Source: Gammaproteobacteria bacterium (GTDB lineage Bacteria > Pseudomonadota > Gammaproteobacteria > DSM-16500). Taken from it: DNA of 51,437 nucleotides. Location: positions 1 through 51,437 of the forward strand of contig JABDFQ010000010.1 of assembly GCA_013286495.1 (NCBI GenBank), in the 5' to 3' direction. Made by a program: the position numbers and the translations under genes. This document shows positions 16,656-24,770 of this stretch, in pieces (the first letter of the stretch is position 1; each line of letters begins with the position of its first letter). The notes below the pieces were generated by a model. That model saw only the letters and a list, made by a program, of their open reading frames with translations. It was not told where the DNA came from and did not search any database.

Positions 16656-18280
16656 TAGCACCACGGTAACCAACGCTCTGGTTCTTTAACAATTCGGCTT
16701 TTATTCTCTTGCAAAGCAATCAGATAATTCAGTGGATTGATGCCTGATAGCGCGCAAATATAGATGATACTTGTCAGTACACCGCCAATCATCGCGCCAT
16801 ATTCGGTTTTATAGAATAACCATGTACGCCGTCCCCGGATTGGAATTTTAAGTGCGCGTTCTAAAATATTGTTATCAAGTGGGGCTCCGACAACACGCAG
16901 AAATTGCGTAAGTGCATGCCAGTGTTTCAACATGTAACGTATAGCTTTTCCAAGTGCGTCGTTTGACTCAACTTGCTTGCTGTCCAATTGATGCGTGATG
17001 TACTCATGCAATTGATTCATGATAGCTGCACTGTGTTTTTGATGATGCTCAAGCCTCTGTTGTTTGGTTAAGCCGATAGCTAACTCATCATTTTTGTATA
17101 CAATAGCGATACGTTCAATCACACGTATGCACGGCTCAGGATAAAATTCCTTAAGATCATTGAATTTGCGAAACCCATGGCTTAAGCAGTTGCAGAGGAT
17201 AGTTTTAAATGATGCAGGAATATTTCGACTTAGCGCATCACACATTTGTATTATTTCTTTAGCTTGCACATCACGTTTCTTGAGCAATTTTTCCATGTTT
17301 TCACCCGCATGCATGGTGCCATTATAAAATATGGCAATATCTCGTTGGTCTGTGCGTGAAAGAATTCCCGTTGTGAACATGCCAGTGCGTTCTTTGTCTG
17401 GATGTGTGCGGTTATGACGAATGACATCAGTAATTTTTACATTGGTGTCATCATTGTGAGCAATTTCGCCATTCGCAGCCATGCGCTCTAATGTTGGAAA
17501 AACAAGTAGTGCCGCGCCGCCTACTTCTTCAATTAGTTCCCACTGTGTTGATGCAGATAAAGGCGCGCCAAGCAAAGATTGAAAGTAATCCTGCCTATGG
17601 AACGGCACGGCAACGTAATATTTTTGCAGCGCTAATATCGCTTTAAACGCAGCATCATATTTTTCTGATCCAACGTACCTTGGTATATCGGCTAACACGA
17701 TGTAACTGCAGGATGCGCAGCGAAGCTTTTCAATCCAGTATTTATGTACAGTGGCTAGATTCTGTCCTTTGATACGCACTATCACACCTGGATCAATGCA
17801 ATATAATTTGCCGCCACAATGTGTTGGACATGCATCTCCTGCTTTGTATCCAGTAATTGATAGTTGATGTTCAATGGCATTGGTATACGCTGAATGTGGT
17901 AAGCGTCCATGACCAGATTTAGCTATTTTGTTGGTTGTTGCAGGTGCATTATTTTCATCTAAAGTTTTATCAGATGACTTGCCTACATCATCATTATTGT
18001 TGACGTCATCTTTAGGTTTTGATTGCTCTACATTTTTAGGCTTCTTCTTATTTCTCCTGCCATGACCAAATATGAGCTTGCGTAGGTTTGACAATGTGAT
18101 TTTGTGTTCCATCAGCGCTTTGGGCAACCAAACAGCTAACTTAATGCAAGAAATGGCGAAATCTTTGGTGCCACCGTCAATTGTGCTAGCTTTAATTGCA
18201 GCAATTGCGGCATCGATATCAGCTTGTGATTTATCAACAACTTTAGGTAGCTCATTGCTGTGACTCATGCTGCTGTCCAT
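16619..18280 (-). CDS. tnpC: IS66 family transposase TnpC
   Basis: A 553-residue DDE transposase. There is an N-terminal helical region, a Lys/Asp-rich linker near 80-115, and a zinc-binding-like C-x-x-H...C segment (DACPTHCGG, RCASCSY). The catalytic core has HNDDTNVKI (first Asp), ILCNCLSHGFRKF and NNILERALKIPIRGRRTWLF (catalytic Glu). The C-terminus PERWLPWCYQDTLL is typical of IS66 subgroups. An ATG at 18268, with GGA eight bases upstream, may be the true start. It looks intact. The orientation opposite to tnpAB is unusual for IS66. Confidence 0.9.
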   Translation of the reverse strand: MDSSMSHSNELPKVVDKSQADIDAAIAAIKASTIDGGTKDFAISCIKLAVWLPKALMEHKITLSNLRKLIFGHGRRNKKKPKNVEQSKPKDDVNNNDDVGKSSDKTLDENNAPATTNKIAKSGHGRLPHSAYTNAIEHQLSITGYKAGDACPTHCGGKLYCIDPGVIVRIKGQNLATVHKYWIEKLRCASCSYIVLADIPRYVGSEKYDAAFKAILALQKYYVAVPFHRQDYFQSLLGAPLSASTQWELIEEVGGAALLVFPTLERMAANGEIAHNDDTNVKITDVIRHNRTHPDKERTGMFTTGILSRTDQRDIAIFYNGTMHAGENMEKLLKKRDVQAKEIIQMCDALSRNIPASFKTILCNCLSHGFRKFNDLKEFYPEPCIRVIERIAIVYKNDELAIGLTKQQRLEHHQKHSAAIMNQLHEYITHQLDSKQVESNDALGKAIRYMLKHWHALTQFLRVVGAPLDNNILERALKIPIRGRRTWLFYKTEYGAMIGGVLTSIIYICALSGINPLNYLIALQENKSRIVKEPERWLPWCYQDTLLSSSLAA

Positions 18281-18479
18281 GTAAATGAGGCGGCAAGACT
18301 AGCGACTATATCGATATAAATCAATAGACTAAATCAATAAAAATTGGAGTGATTGAATTATGAGCATGAATTAAATTTATCACACAAAAAACATACAATT
18401 ACTCTATTAAAAAAAGGTTACTTAACAAGCAGTACCATTATAATATTCCTAATTTATTTCTATCAAAATGAGGCAGTCA

Positions 18480-18749
18480 ATGAATGCAAGAGATATTGCT
18501 ACTGATTGTTACCAAGGGATAGAATCCAAGCCTGAGATATCTTCATTTAATGGTACAAATAATCCGCTCCTTCCCAAATTTGAAATTTTTGAAAAAGATC
18601 AAACAAAACAATTTCTAGAAATACTTGTAGATATAAATTTTGGAAAAGGCTACTTACCTAATCTAGAACAACGCATTGATCAAAAAAGCCAACACTTGCT
18701 TTTATTATGCATTGAATACACTGCGCCCTCGATTCGGGAAATTTTTTAG
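18480..18749 (+). pseudogene. N-terminal part of a frameshifted cysteine-protease-like gene
   Basis: The ATG at 18480 (AGG about eight bases upstream) begins MNARDIATDCYQG. The frame stops at 18747-18749. Just before the stop, at A6 (18682-18687), reading would pass smoothly to the longer frame of 18676-19698 if one A were absent: RIDQK would continue into ANTCFYYALNTLRPRFG. I therefore read this and the next entry as one gene of about 405 codons. The N-terminal region has no recognised domain. Confidence 0.5.
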
Positions 18750-19698
18750 TGAATCCCATCCTGGACGTGATATTGAAATAAAGATTTCAAATTATAGAAA
18801 AACCGTGACAGATCTAGGAAATCTTCATGAACATCTTTTGAATTTAGCAAGCCTCATGACTCATGATAAAAATGAATTAAAACAATCTCAAGAAAAAAAT
18901 TCCGAAGAAATTATTGAACAGTTAGGGAAACCATTTTTTGAAGTGATACATTTATATATCAATAATGATAAATTTTCTTTAGAGGGAGTCATTAATATCT
19001 ATATCTCTTTTAAGATGATGGCCAATGCAAAAAATTTATTACATAGTTTGAATATAAATCCTGATCAAGCAGTAATAGATTACCAGAACAAGTATTTTCC
19101 CAACTATTCAGATGAGTTAACCTCTGGTGACAAATGTAACATACTAATGGGCGCAACATATGAAATTATTGCAAATAAATATCACATTAATTATTCAAAA
19201 TGGTGTCCACAAAAGGGATATATTGGCTTAGCTGAAGCTATAAAAAAAGAAGGTGCAATAGCTGTTTCGTGCAATTTCTTTGGCTTTTCAATTGCAACCT
19301 CTAAATCGTTACAGCAAAGATTTGGTAAGTGGGACCTTTATGGTTGGGATCAAACAGATTTTGTAAAAATGGATAAATCAAAAAGTGATTTTAATATTAT
19401 TAATCGCCATAGAATTTTGATTATTGGTTTGCAACAATATGGCGAAGAGAAGAATGTAATTTATATGGATTCTAATTCACCTAACAGTGCTAATGGACCA
19501 AATAGAATTTTTAAAATACCATATGATTTTCTCGAATTATATTTAACGAATGTCCATTCATTTAACAAAGTGCAAGAGCAGGGAATAATTGGTCCATATG
19601 GCTATATCGCAGACCTCGAATACATGCGTTCAATAATGAATGATTTCGATGAAAAAACGGCAAATAATAAAATATCAACATTAAAAAAGACATGTTAG
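18676..19698 (+). CDS. Main part of the frameshifted gene; papain-fold-like cysteine hydrolase candidate
   Basis: Continuous from the A6 run to the stop at 19698; its only own start is a TTG, so it is not an independent gene in my view. ANTCFYYALNTL resembles the nucleophile helix of papain-like enzymes (N-x-C-F/W-x-x-A-L). Much further on, NRHRILIIGLQ with YMDSNSPNS about 20 residues later could supply the His and Asp/Asn of a triad. Another Cys sits in SGDKCNILMGATYE. NGPNRIFKIPYDFL follows the His/Asp part. No signal peptide or membrane segments are seen. It lies next to an IS element in an accessory region; an effector or toxin role is conjecture and the family is not recognised. Confidence 0.45.
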   Translation: MIKKANTCFYYALNTLRPRFGKFFSESHPGRDIEIKISNYRKTVTDLGNLHEHLLNLASLMTHDKNELKQSQEKNSEEIIEQLGKPFFEVIHLYINNDKFSLEGVINIYISFKMMANAKNLLHSLNINPDQAVIDYQNKYFPNYSDELTSGDKCNILMGATYEIIANKYHINYSKWCPQKGYIGLAEAIKKEGAIAVSCNFFGFSIATSKSLQQRFGKWDLYGWDQTDFVKMDKSKSDFNIINRHRILIIGLQQYGEEKNVIYMDSNSPNSANGPNRIFKIPYDFLELYLTNVHSFNKVQEQGIIGPYGYIADLEYMRSIMNDFDEKTANNKISTLKKTC

Positions 19699-19774
19699 CC
19701 TCGAAAATTATGCTGTTTGTTAATGGCTGGTACTTACGGAAAGCAAGGTTGCCGAAAGGTTACCAATTGCTGAT

Positions 19775-19900
19775 ATGAAAGCATTCCTGACCGAGCAGCA
19801 TCTTCAACGCGATCATCTCTTTGAAGAGGTGGCAACACAAGCTATAGAATCTATTTCTGTTGAGGAAGATGTAAACAAGATAATAAAGACATTTGAATGA
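19775..19900 (+). other. Short open frame, likely gene remnant
   Basis: Forty-one codons from an ATG at 19775, MKAFLTEQHLQRDHLFEE and on to IIKTFE, with the same frame open upstream to about 19727 (LTESKVAERLPIADM). The composition looks coding and amphipathic, but there is no ribosome site and no recognisable family. It is probably the 3' end of a decayed gene between the protease-like gene and threonine aldolase. The rest of 19699-19939 holds nothing I can identify. Confidence 0.25.
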
Positions 19901-19939
19901 TAGGATTTTTATGGTTATACAGCCACTTTAATCGGACAA

Positions 19940-20983
19940 TTAAATTTTCTGAACAATTGTTTTTATAATTTCCACAGTTCGATGAATATCACTCTCAGAA
20001 ATATCCAGATGAGTAACTGCGCGAAATCTATTATTCGAAATTTCCGAAAATCGTACACCCATTTTTACACATTTTTGATGAAATTCATTTATTGAAATTT
20101 CCGTAGATATCCATTGAAACAAGACCATATTTGTTTCTGGTTCAGGATTTAAAACTTTGATGCCTGAAATGCCCGAAAGTCCATTTGCTAATAAAGCAGC
20201 ATTTGTGTGATCTTCTGCTAGTCGCTTTATATTGTGCTCGAATGAGTAAATACCAGCGGCAGCTAGTATGCCGCTTTGGCGCATAGCCCCTCCCATCAGA
20301 TTTTTGAGATGGCGAATTTTCTCTTCATGCATCTTGTTGTATGCCAATAATGCCCCGATAGGACAACCTAATCCTTTTGATAAACATACAGTCACGGTAT
20401 CAAAATCTGAGCAGATATCTTTCGCGGACACTCCTGTTTTAATGCTCGCATTAAACAAGCGTGCTCCATCCAGATGTGTTTTTAATTGTAATTCTTTTGC
20501 ACACTGAATAATTTCCTGTAATTGTTTTTTATTCCATACCGTTCCACCAGAAAAATTAAAAGTATTTTCCACGCTGAGTAATTTGGGAGATGTTTGTTTC
20601 AATGATTTTGTCTGAAGACATTCTTCTTTCACCTCATCTGCAGTGTAAATTCCTGAGGTTGTAAAAATAGGCTTGCACATGACCTTGGCATGAATTGCAG
20701 GTCCTCCGCTTTCAGCCTGAAATAAATGTGAGGAACTTGCAGCAAAAAGCTGGTCTCCGGGATTGCATAAGCATTGAATAGCAATTTGATTTGCCATTGT
20801 TGCCGATGGTAAAAAAATTGCGTTGTTGAATCCGAGTTTATCAGCAACAAGCGCCTCAAGCGTATTTGTGGTGGGATCTTCGCCTTTTTGTTCATCACCA
20901 ACTTCAGCCGTCATCATGGCTTCCAGCATTGCTTGTGTTGGTTTGGTGGCTGTGTCACTTGAAAGATCAATGCCATTAAACAT
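19940..20983 (-). CDS. ltaE: Low-specificity L-threonine aldolase
   Basis: A 347-residue PLP enzyme of fold type I that cleaves L-threonine/L-allo-threonine to glycine and acetaldehyde in the cytosol. The family marks are intact: IDLSSDTATKPT at the start, VGDEQKGEDPTTNTLE (family VGDDVYGEDPTVN), HLDGARLFNA with the PLP Asp at 172, and LSKGLGCPIGALL with Schiff-base lysine K203. It appears monocistronic and divergent from the peptide cassette starting at 21434. Confidence 0.93.
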   Translation of the reverse strand: MFNGIDLSSDTATKPTQAMLEAMMTAEVGDEQKGEDPTTNTLEALVADKLGFNNAIFLPSATMANQIAIQCLCNPGDQLFAASSSHLFQAESGGPAIHAKVMCKPIFTTSGIYTADEVKEECLQTKSLKQTSPKLLSVENTFNFSGGTVWNKKQLQEIIQCAKELQLKTHLDGARLFNASIKTGVSAKDICSDFDTVTVCLSKGLGCPIGALLAYNKMHEEKIRHLKNLMGGAMRQSGILAAAGIYSFEHNIKRLAEDHTNAALLANGLSGISGIKVLNPEPETNMVLFQWISTEISINEFHQKCVKMGVRFSEISNNRFRAVTHLDISESDIHRTVEIIKTIVQKI

Positions 20984-21433
20984 GTTGTTTTCCTAGGGGA
21001 TGGGTATAGGCATACTATACGCTAAATTCAGAAGTGCAGGTCATTAATTTTTGATTGATATTTTTAATCAGATAATTAAAAACTAGAAGAAAAAAATATA
21101 TTAAAAAATTTTAAAAAAATATTGTAAAAATAATTTTTCTTCATTATTATGCCGGAATCAAGGTAAGTCTAATGTTCATCCAAAGCACGTTACTATCTTG
21201 ATTGCATTTCTTATCTCTATTTATTCCCTATTACTTCTTTTATTTAATTAACAACTTAAGGAGACAGTCATGAACCCATTTTTGGTTTAACTATATTTAT
21301 AGCTATCGATAAAAAAACGATCTATATATTTCATTAATTAAAATGACAAATTTTATATTAATGCAGGGTTTTTTTTCGATCACCATTTATGTTTTTAATG
21401 CGTATCTATTAATTATATTTTTAGGAGAGATTT
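20984..21433. other. AT-rich intergenic region upstream of the peptide cassette
   Basis: About 450 bases. They separate the divergent threonine aldolase gene from the small peptide gene and are very AT-rich. They hold only a six-codon frame at 21270 with a strong ribosome site, and a weak AATCAAG/CTTGATT inverted repeat around 21155-21203. A hydrophobic 36-codon frame beginning near 21352 overlaps the peptide gene but has no ribosome site. I see no other gene. Confidence 0.5.
21270..21290 (+). other. Six-codon frame with strong ribosome site (leader or broken peptide gene)
   Basis: AAGGAG at 21258-21263 is placed ideally before ATG 21270, which opens MNPFLV then TAA. With one extra T in the T5 run (21279-21283), the frame would instead read MNPFFGLTIFIAIDKKTIYI and end at a TAA near 21336, a 22-residue peptide. 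Its P-F-F-G recalls the P-R-F-G of the peptide at 21434. It is either a translated leader or a frameshifted second precursor; both are conjecture. Confidence 0.35.
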
Positions 21434-21496
21434 ATGAAAATGAAAAAAATCAATAAACCACGATTTGGTACAGTTAAAGGTGCTACTTGCGGTTAA
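21434..21496 (+). CDS. 20-residue peptide, candidate precursor of a modified peptide
   Basis: The peptide MKMKKINKPRFGTVKGATCG is preceded by AGGAGA seven bases upstream and ends in TAA. It is basic at the N-terminus (five Lys in the first eleven residues counting both start codons' region) and ends Ala-Thr-Cys-Gly, an arrangement like a leader plus short core. A 14-bp hairpin follows directly. The next gene encodes a protein with a PqqD/RRE-like N-terminus and a haem-oxygenase-like metal site, then a transporter. That order (tiny peptide, hairpin, modifying enzyme, exporter) is typical of RiPP or PQQ-like pathways. It matches no precursor family I know. A regulatory leader peptide is the main alternative. 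Confidence 0.55.
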   Translation: MKMKKINKPRFGTVKGATCG

Positions 21497-21502
21497 GTCT
21501 TA

Positions 21503-21536
21503 CAAGGCCCAGATATCTAATAATATTTGGGCCTTG
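21503..21536 (+). terminator. Strong hairpin between peptide gene and downstream enzyme gene
   Basis: CAAGGCCCAGATAT pairs with ATATTTGGGCCTTG (14 bp including one G-U) around a six-base loop CTAATA. No U-tract follows, so it is more likely a partial terminator, processing site or mRNA stabiliser than a full terminator. It would allow the peptide to be made in excess over the enzymes. Confidence 0.7.
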
Positions 21537-21577
21537 AATGAATCAATTTAAATAAATCTTTAATGGAGTTACATATA

Positions 21578-22582
21578 ATGCAATATCTACAGAGCAACCC
21601 AAAATTTAGACATAATTTAATATTTACTTATAGCGATAAACCAAAAGAAGCTTACATTGTTGCAAGTCATTCAACATTTCAAGTTTCTCAGAAAGATGCT
21701 CAAGAGTTTTTAAAAATAAGAAGCTTTTGTACTGGCTATAATGAAATATCAGCAATATCGGAAAAAAGCGGTATCTCAACAAAAAAAATAAATAAAATTC
21801 TCCAATCCTTATATGATGCTGATATGTTCAGGCGTCCTGCTAGAAATCTCACATTAATCGATAAAAGTGAAATTGTGAATCAATTGTTGGTTCTATCAAA
21901 AATGTGGGGAAAGCAACTTGAGGAAACATATATTGCTGCGGATTTGAACGCTGGTGATTCTACGAAAAATAGCCTAATAGGTTGGTTGTTTGAAACATAC
22001 CATTACATAAAAAATTTTCCGCAAGCGATATGGACAGCATATAAATATGCTGCAGATACTGAATTAAAAAATGTCTATGCAGAGTATTATAGACAAGAAC
22101 AGGGTCATGAAAAATTCATCTTGGAATGTTTAATACGCTTAGGATTTAAACAGGATGAAATTGTTAACAGTATTCCTTTGGTCGCGACAAGATTAATATG
22201 CTTGATGATGGATGAATTATTTAAATACTGCCCTGAATCATTATTGTTAATTGCCAATATAATTGAATCAAACGAAGATTCGACGTTAGATGATTTTAGA
22301 AGTTTTAGGTTATCTTTGGAAAAAAAATATTCACTACCTGATGGTTCACTAATAGCTCTTCAAAAACATTCTGAGTTGGACTATCAGCTGGGGCATGCAA
22401 GTTTAGCTAAAAAACACGAGAAATTTCTTTATAATATTACATGTGAAAAAATACATATTCTTATTAATTTAATTCATGACATTAAACATGCTTTTGATGC
22501 GCAATCAATGGAAATTAAAGAATATTATAATCAGGTAGGCAATTACATTCCTCGCCAGCCCGTGGATTATTTTTCAATATGA
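21578..22582 (+). CDS. RRE-like domain fused to haem-oxygenase-like metal-dependent oxidase (PqqC/TenA/HDO fold)
   Basis: About 334 residues; the ATG at 21578 is chosen because GGAG lies nine bases before it, unlike the ATG at 21563. Residues about 10-90 resemble a PqqD/RRE-type winged helix: beta strands YIVASHSTFQVS, then FLKIRSFCTGYNEISAISEK, GISTKKINKILQSLYDADMF. Residues about 100-310 are all-helical with candidate ligands E139 (FETYH), E174-x-x-H177 (EQGHEKF) and D268...H273 (ELDYQLGH). This is the spacing seen in haem-oxygenase-like diiron enzymes such as UndA, BesC and CADD. Such enzymes oxidise amino acids or fatty acids using O2. It overlaps the next gene (ATGA). The fold is inferred by eye; the substrate is presumably the upstream peptide. 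Confidence 0.65.
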   Translation: MQYLQSNPKFRHNLIFTYSDKPKEAYIVASHSTFQVSQKDAQEFLKIRSFCTGYNEISAISEKSGISTKKINKILQSLYDADMFRRPARNLTLIDKSEIVNQLLVLSKMWGKQLEETYIAADLNAGDSTKNSLIGWLFETYHYIKNFPQAIWTAYKYAADTELKNVYAEYYRQEQGHEKFILECLIRLGFKQDEIVNSIPLVATRLICLMMDELFKYCPESLLLIANIIESNEDSTLDDFRSFRLSLEKKYSLPDGSLIALQKHSELDYQLGHASLAKKHEKFLYNITCEKIHILINLIHDIKHAFDAQSMEIKEYYNQVGNYIPRQPVDYFSI

Positions 22583-23364
22583 CAACAGTTAATTTGAATG
22601 ATTCTATAATGTTTAGTTTTATAGCCGTTGGTTTTATTGCATTTATTAAAGCAAGTACCGGTGGCGGGTATGCTATTCTTGCCATGCCTTTACTTGCTTA
22701 TAAGTATGGCGCCATACGTGCGGCTGCAATTTTGGGTATATGCGTGGTAATAGTCGATGTTTGTCTCATGGTTATTAATAAAGAACAACTGTATCTAATA
22801 AAAATAAAAAAGATTTTAACTATTAGTGTTGGAGCAATATTTGGTGTCATTACAGGTACATTATTTTTAGAATTTATCAAGACTGTCTATCTCAATTATA
22901 CATTGATGATTTTGGCATATTTGTATGTCTTTCAATATTATTATTCCAGAAAAAAATCTACAAGCTGCGCTGATTCATCTTATTTGTTTGCTAATCCAAT
23001 TTTTGATGAAGTAATCGGTATTGTTGCTGGTTTGTATTCAGGCTTGTTGAGTTTTATCTGTCAAGCAGGTGGTCCGCCAATTACTATTTATTTTCTCCGT
23101 CAGGAATTGAGTAAAAATGAATACATTATTCATTGCATGTTAACTTTTTTTATCATCAATATTATAAAGTTACCAGGTTATTTTGCTCTTAATCAATTTG
23201 ATTATCTGACTCTTAAAACTGTTGGAATGCTTACCCCGGCATTGTTGCTGGGCACAATGCTTGGTGTTACATTTAATAAATATGTATCAAGAAGCTTTTT
23301 ATATGGGTTCTCTCATTTGTTATTGATAATTATGACAACATTTATGTTAGTTGATGGCTTGTAA
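22579..23364 (+). CDS. TauE/SafE family membrane exporter
   Basis: A 261-residue protein with about eight membrane helices and the two family repeats: IKASTGGGYAILAMPLLAYKYG in the N-terminal half and GLYSGLLSFICQAGGPPITIYFLR in the second. TauE/SafE proteins export small organic anions such as sulfite, sulfoacetate or related sulfur compounds. It starts inside the last codons of the RRE-oxidase gene (4-base ATGA overlap), so it is translationally coupled and probably exports that enzyme's product. Confidence 0.87.
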   Translation: MTTVNLNDSIMFSFIAVGFIAFIKASTGGGYAILAMPLLAYKYGAIRAAAILGICVVIVDVCLMVINKEQLYLIKIKKILTISVGAIFGVITGTLFLEFIKTVYLNYTLMILAYLYVFQYYYSRKKSTSCADSSYLFANPIFDEVIGIVAGLYSGLLSFICQAGGPPITIYFLRQELSKNEYIIHCMLTFFIINIIKLPGYFALNQFDYLTLKTVGMLTPALLLGTMLGVTFNKYVSRSFLYGFSHLLLIIMTTFMLVDGL

Positions 23365-23426
23365 ATTAATCAATATTTCACTATCATTTTCTCACTTTCC
23401 ACCAATATTTTACCGAGCATAATCCC

Positions 23427-24617
23427 ATGTCAACATCCAGGCAAACCGCACACCAAATCATTTCTGATCGCGCTAAAAGTATTACACCATCCTACACTGT
23501 AAAAATTTCCACGATCGCGCGTGCATTGCAACGCGAAGGCAATGATGTCATTGATCTTGGCATTGGTGAACCTGACATACCAGCGCCTGATGCAATTAAA
23601 CAAGCTGTCGCGAATTATGCTACGGCTGGCCATAAAATTTATTCTGATATATGCGGAACACCTGAACTACTGCAAGCTGTGATTGCTACTATGGCAAGAG
23701 ATTACGATGCCGATTATACAATTTCACAAGTCATGGGTTTTGATGGTGGTAAGGTTGCACTGGACAGGGTAATCGAAACAATTATCAATCCAGGTGATGA
23801 AGTTATTTTGTCTTTACCAGCATGGGTGAGTTATGAACCGCAAATTGCCATGGCAGGCGGCATTGTGAAAACGATCAAAACCACAATTGAAAATAGATTT
23901 AAAATTCAGCCACAACAACTGCAAAACATTATTTCTGATCGCACAAAAGCTATTATCCTTTGTCCTCTTAATAATCCCACAAGCACAGCTTATACAGCTG
24001 ATGAATTAGCAGCATTGGGTGAGGTGTTAAAAAAACATCCTGATATCTGGATAATTTCAGATGATTTATATCAGCATTTACATTTTAAGAATAATTTCCC
24101 CAATATCCTGACTGTGTGTCCTTATTTAAAATCACGAACTATTATTATTAATGGCACTACCAAATCACATTCATGGCGGTTTGGATTTTTAGCAACTGAA
24201 TGTGAAGAAATTATTTCTAGCATGGCAAAAATACAATCACATCGATCGGGCCATCCAAATCTAGAGACGCAAGCAGGTGCAATACAAGCATTAAAAATGG
24301 GGCCTGTATTGGCAAGTGCGGAATCTTTTCGTGTTAGGCATGACATGTTATTGCCACTATTGCAGAAGGTAATGGGATGGAAAGTTATCCCAGGGGATGG
24401 TGCATTTTATTTTTTTGTAAATGTAGAAGAAAGTATGCAGCAATTAAAAATTGATAATGATATTGAATATGCGATGCAATTATTACAGAAAGCTAACGTA
24501 GCAACGGTTCCGGGATCAGCGTTTGGATATGCTGGATATTTGCGCCTTTCCTTCTGTCAGTCGCGCGATAGATTAATGGAAGCGGTTGAGAGAATTCATG
24601 TATTTAATAATGAATGA
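23427..24617 (+). CDS. Class I/II PLP aminotransferase (AspB-like, divergent)
   Basis: A 396-residue fold-type-I aminotransferase. DLGIGEPDIPAP, the PLP Asp/Tyr pair in ISDDLYQHL (D212, Y215), Schiff-base lysine K246 in NGTTKSHSWRFG, and the C-terminal YLRLSF with the carboxylate-binding Arg are present. Some usually invariant positions differ: LNNPTS instead of NNPTG, IYSD where most have YT, and FDGGK for TNGGK. Substrate specificity cannot be assigned. It begins 62 bases after the TauE-like gene on the same strand and may belong to the peptide cassette, or may be a housekeeping enzyme. Confidence 0.85.
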   Translation: MSTSRQTAHQIISDRAKSITPSYTVKISTIARALQREGNDVIDLGIGEPDIPAPDAIKQAVANYATAGHKIYSDICGTPELLQAVIATMARDYDADYTISQVMGFDGGKVALDRVIETIINPGDEVILSLPAWVSYEPQIAMAGGIVKTIKTTIENRFKIQPQQLQNIISDRTKAIILCPLNNPTSTAYTADELAALGEVLKKHPDIWIISDDLYQHLHFKNNFPNILTVCPYLKSRTIIINGTTKSHSWRFGFLATECEEIISSMAKIQSHRSGHPNLETQAGAIQALKMGPVLASAESFRVRHDMLLPLLQKVMGWKVIPGDGAFYFFVNVEESMQQLKIDNDIEYAMQLLQKANVATVPGSAFGYAGYLRLSFCQSRDRLMEAVERIHVFNNE

Positions 24618-24770
24618 TTCACCAGAATGAATGATTTTATGGTACGGGATAATTATGCAATCACTTAAACCAGAAAAAATTAAACATCGTTGACACAAAA
24701 GCATTCTTATTTCGGAAAATAGTGTGCGTGATTCCAAGGAATCAAATCTGTTTTGAGTCGAAATGTTTAT

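Larger units (their letters stand above)
15830..18300. mobile_element. Decayed IS66-family insertion sequence
   Basis: It contains a broken tnpA (15876-16265), tnpB on plus (16269-16655) and tnpC on minus (16619-18280). The tnpC gene converges on tnpAB instead of following on the same strand as in standard IS66 elements. The outer limits are estimates: I could not find convincing terminal inverted repeats or target duplications by eye. The left end interrupts the antitoxin remnant. Because tnpA carries stops, the element may be immobile, though tnpC looks intact. Confidence 0.7.

Noticed and set aside
7572-19900. Genomic island integrated at the ssrA 3' end
   Set aside because: An accessory region follows ssrA, but there is no integrase gene and no second copy of the ssrA 3' end in the window, and the first genes after ssrA look chromosomal. 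Not claimed as an integrated element.
21352-21465. 36-codon hydrophobic frame overlapping the peptide gene
   Set aside because: No ribosome site before its ATG and it overlaps the well-supported 20-codon gene in another frame.
24730-24743. GATTCC-AA-GGAATC inverted repeat as a terminator
   Set aside because: A two-base spacer cannot form a hairpin loop without opening the stem and no T-run follows; it could be a protein site but there is no further support.
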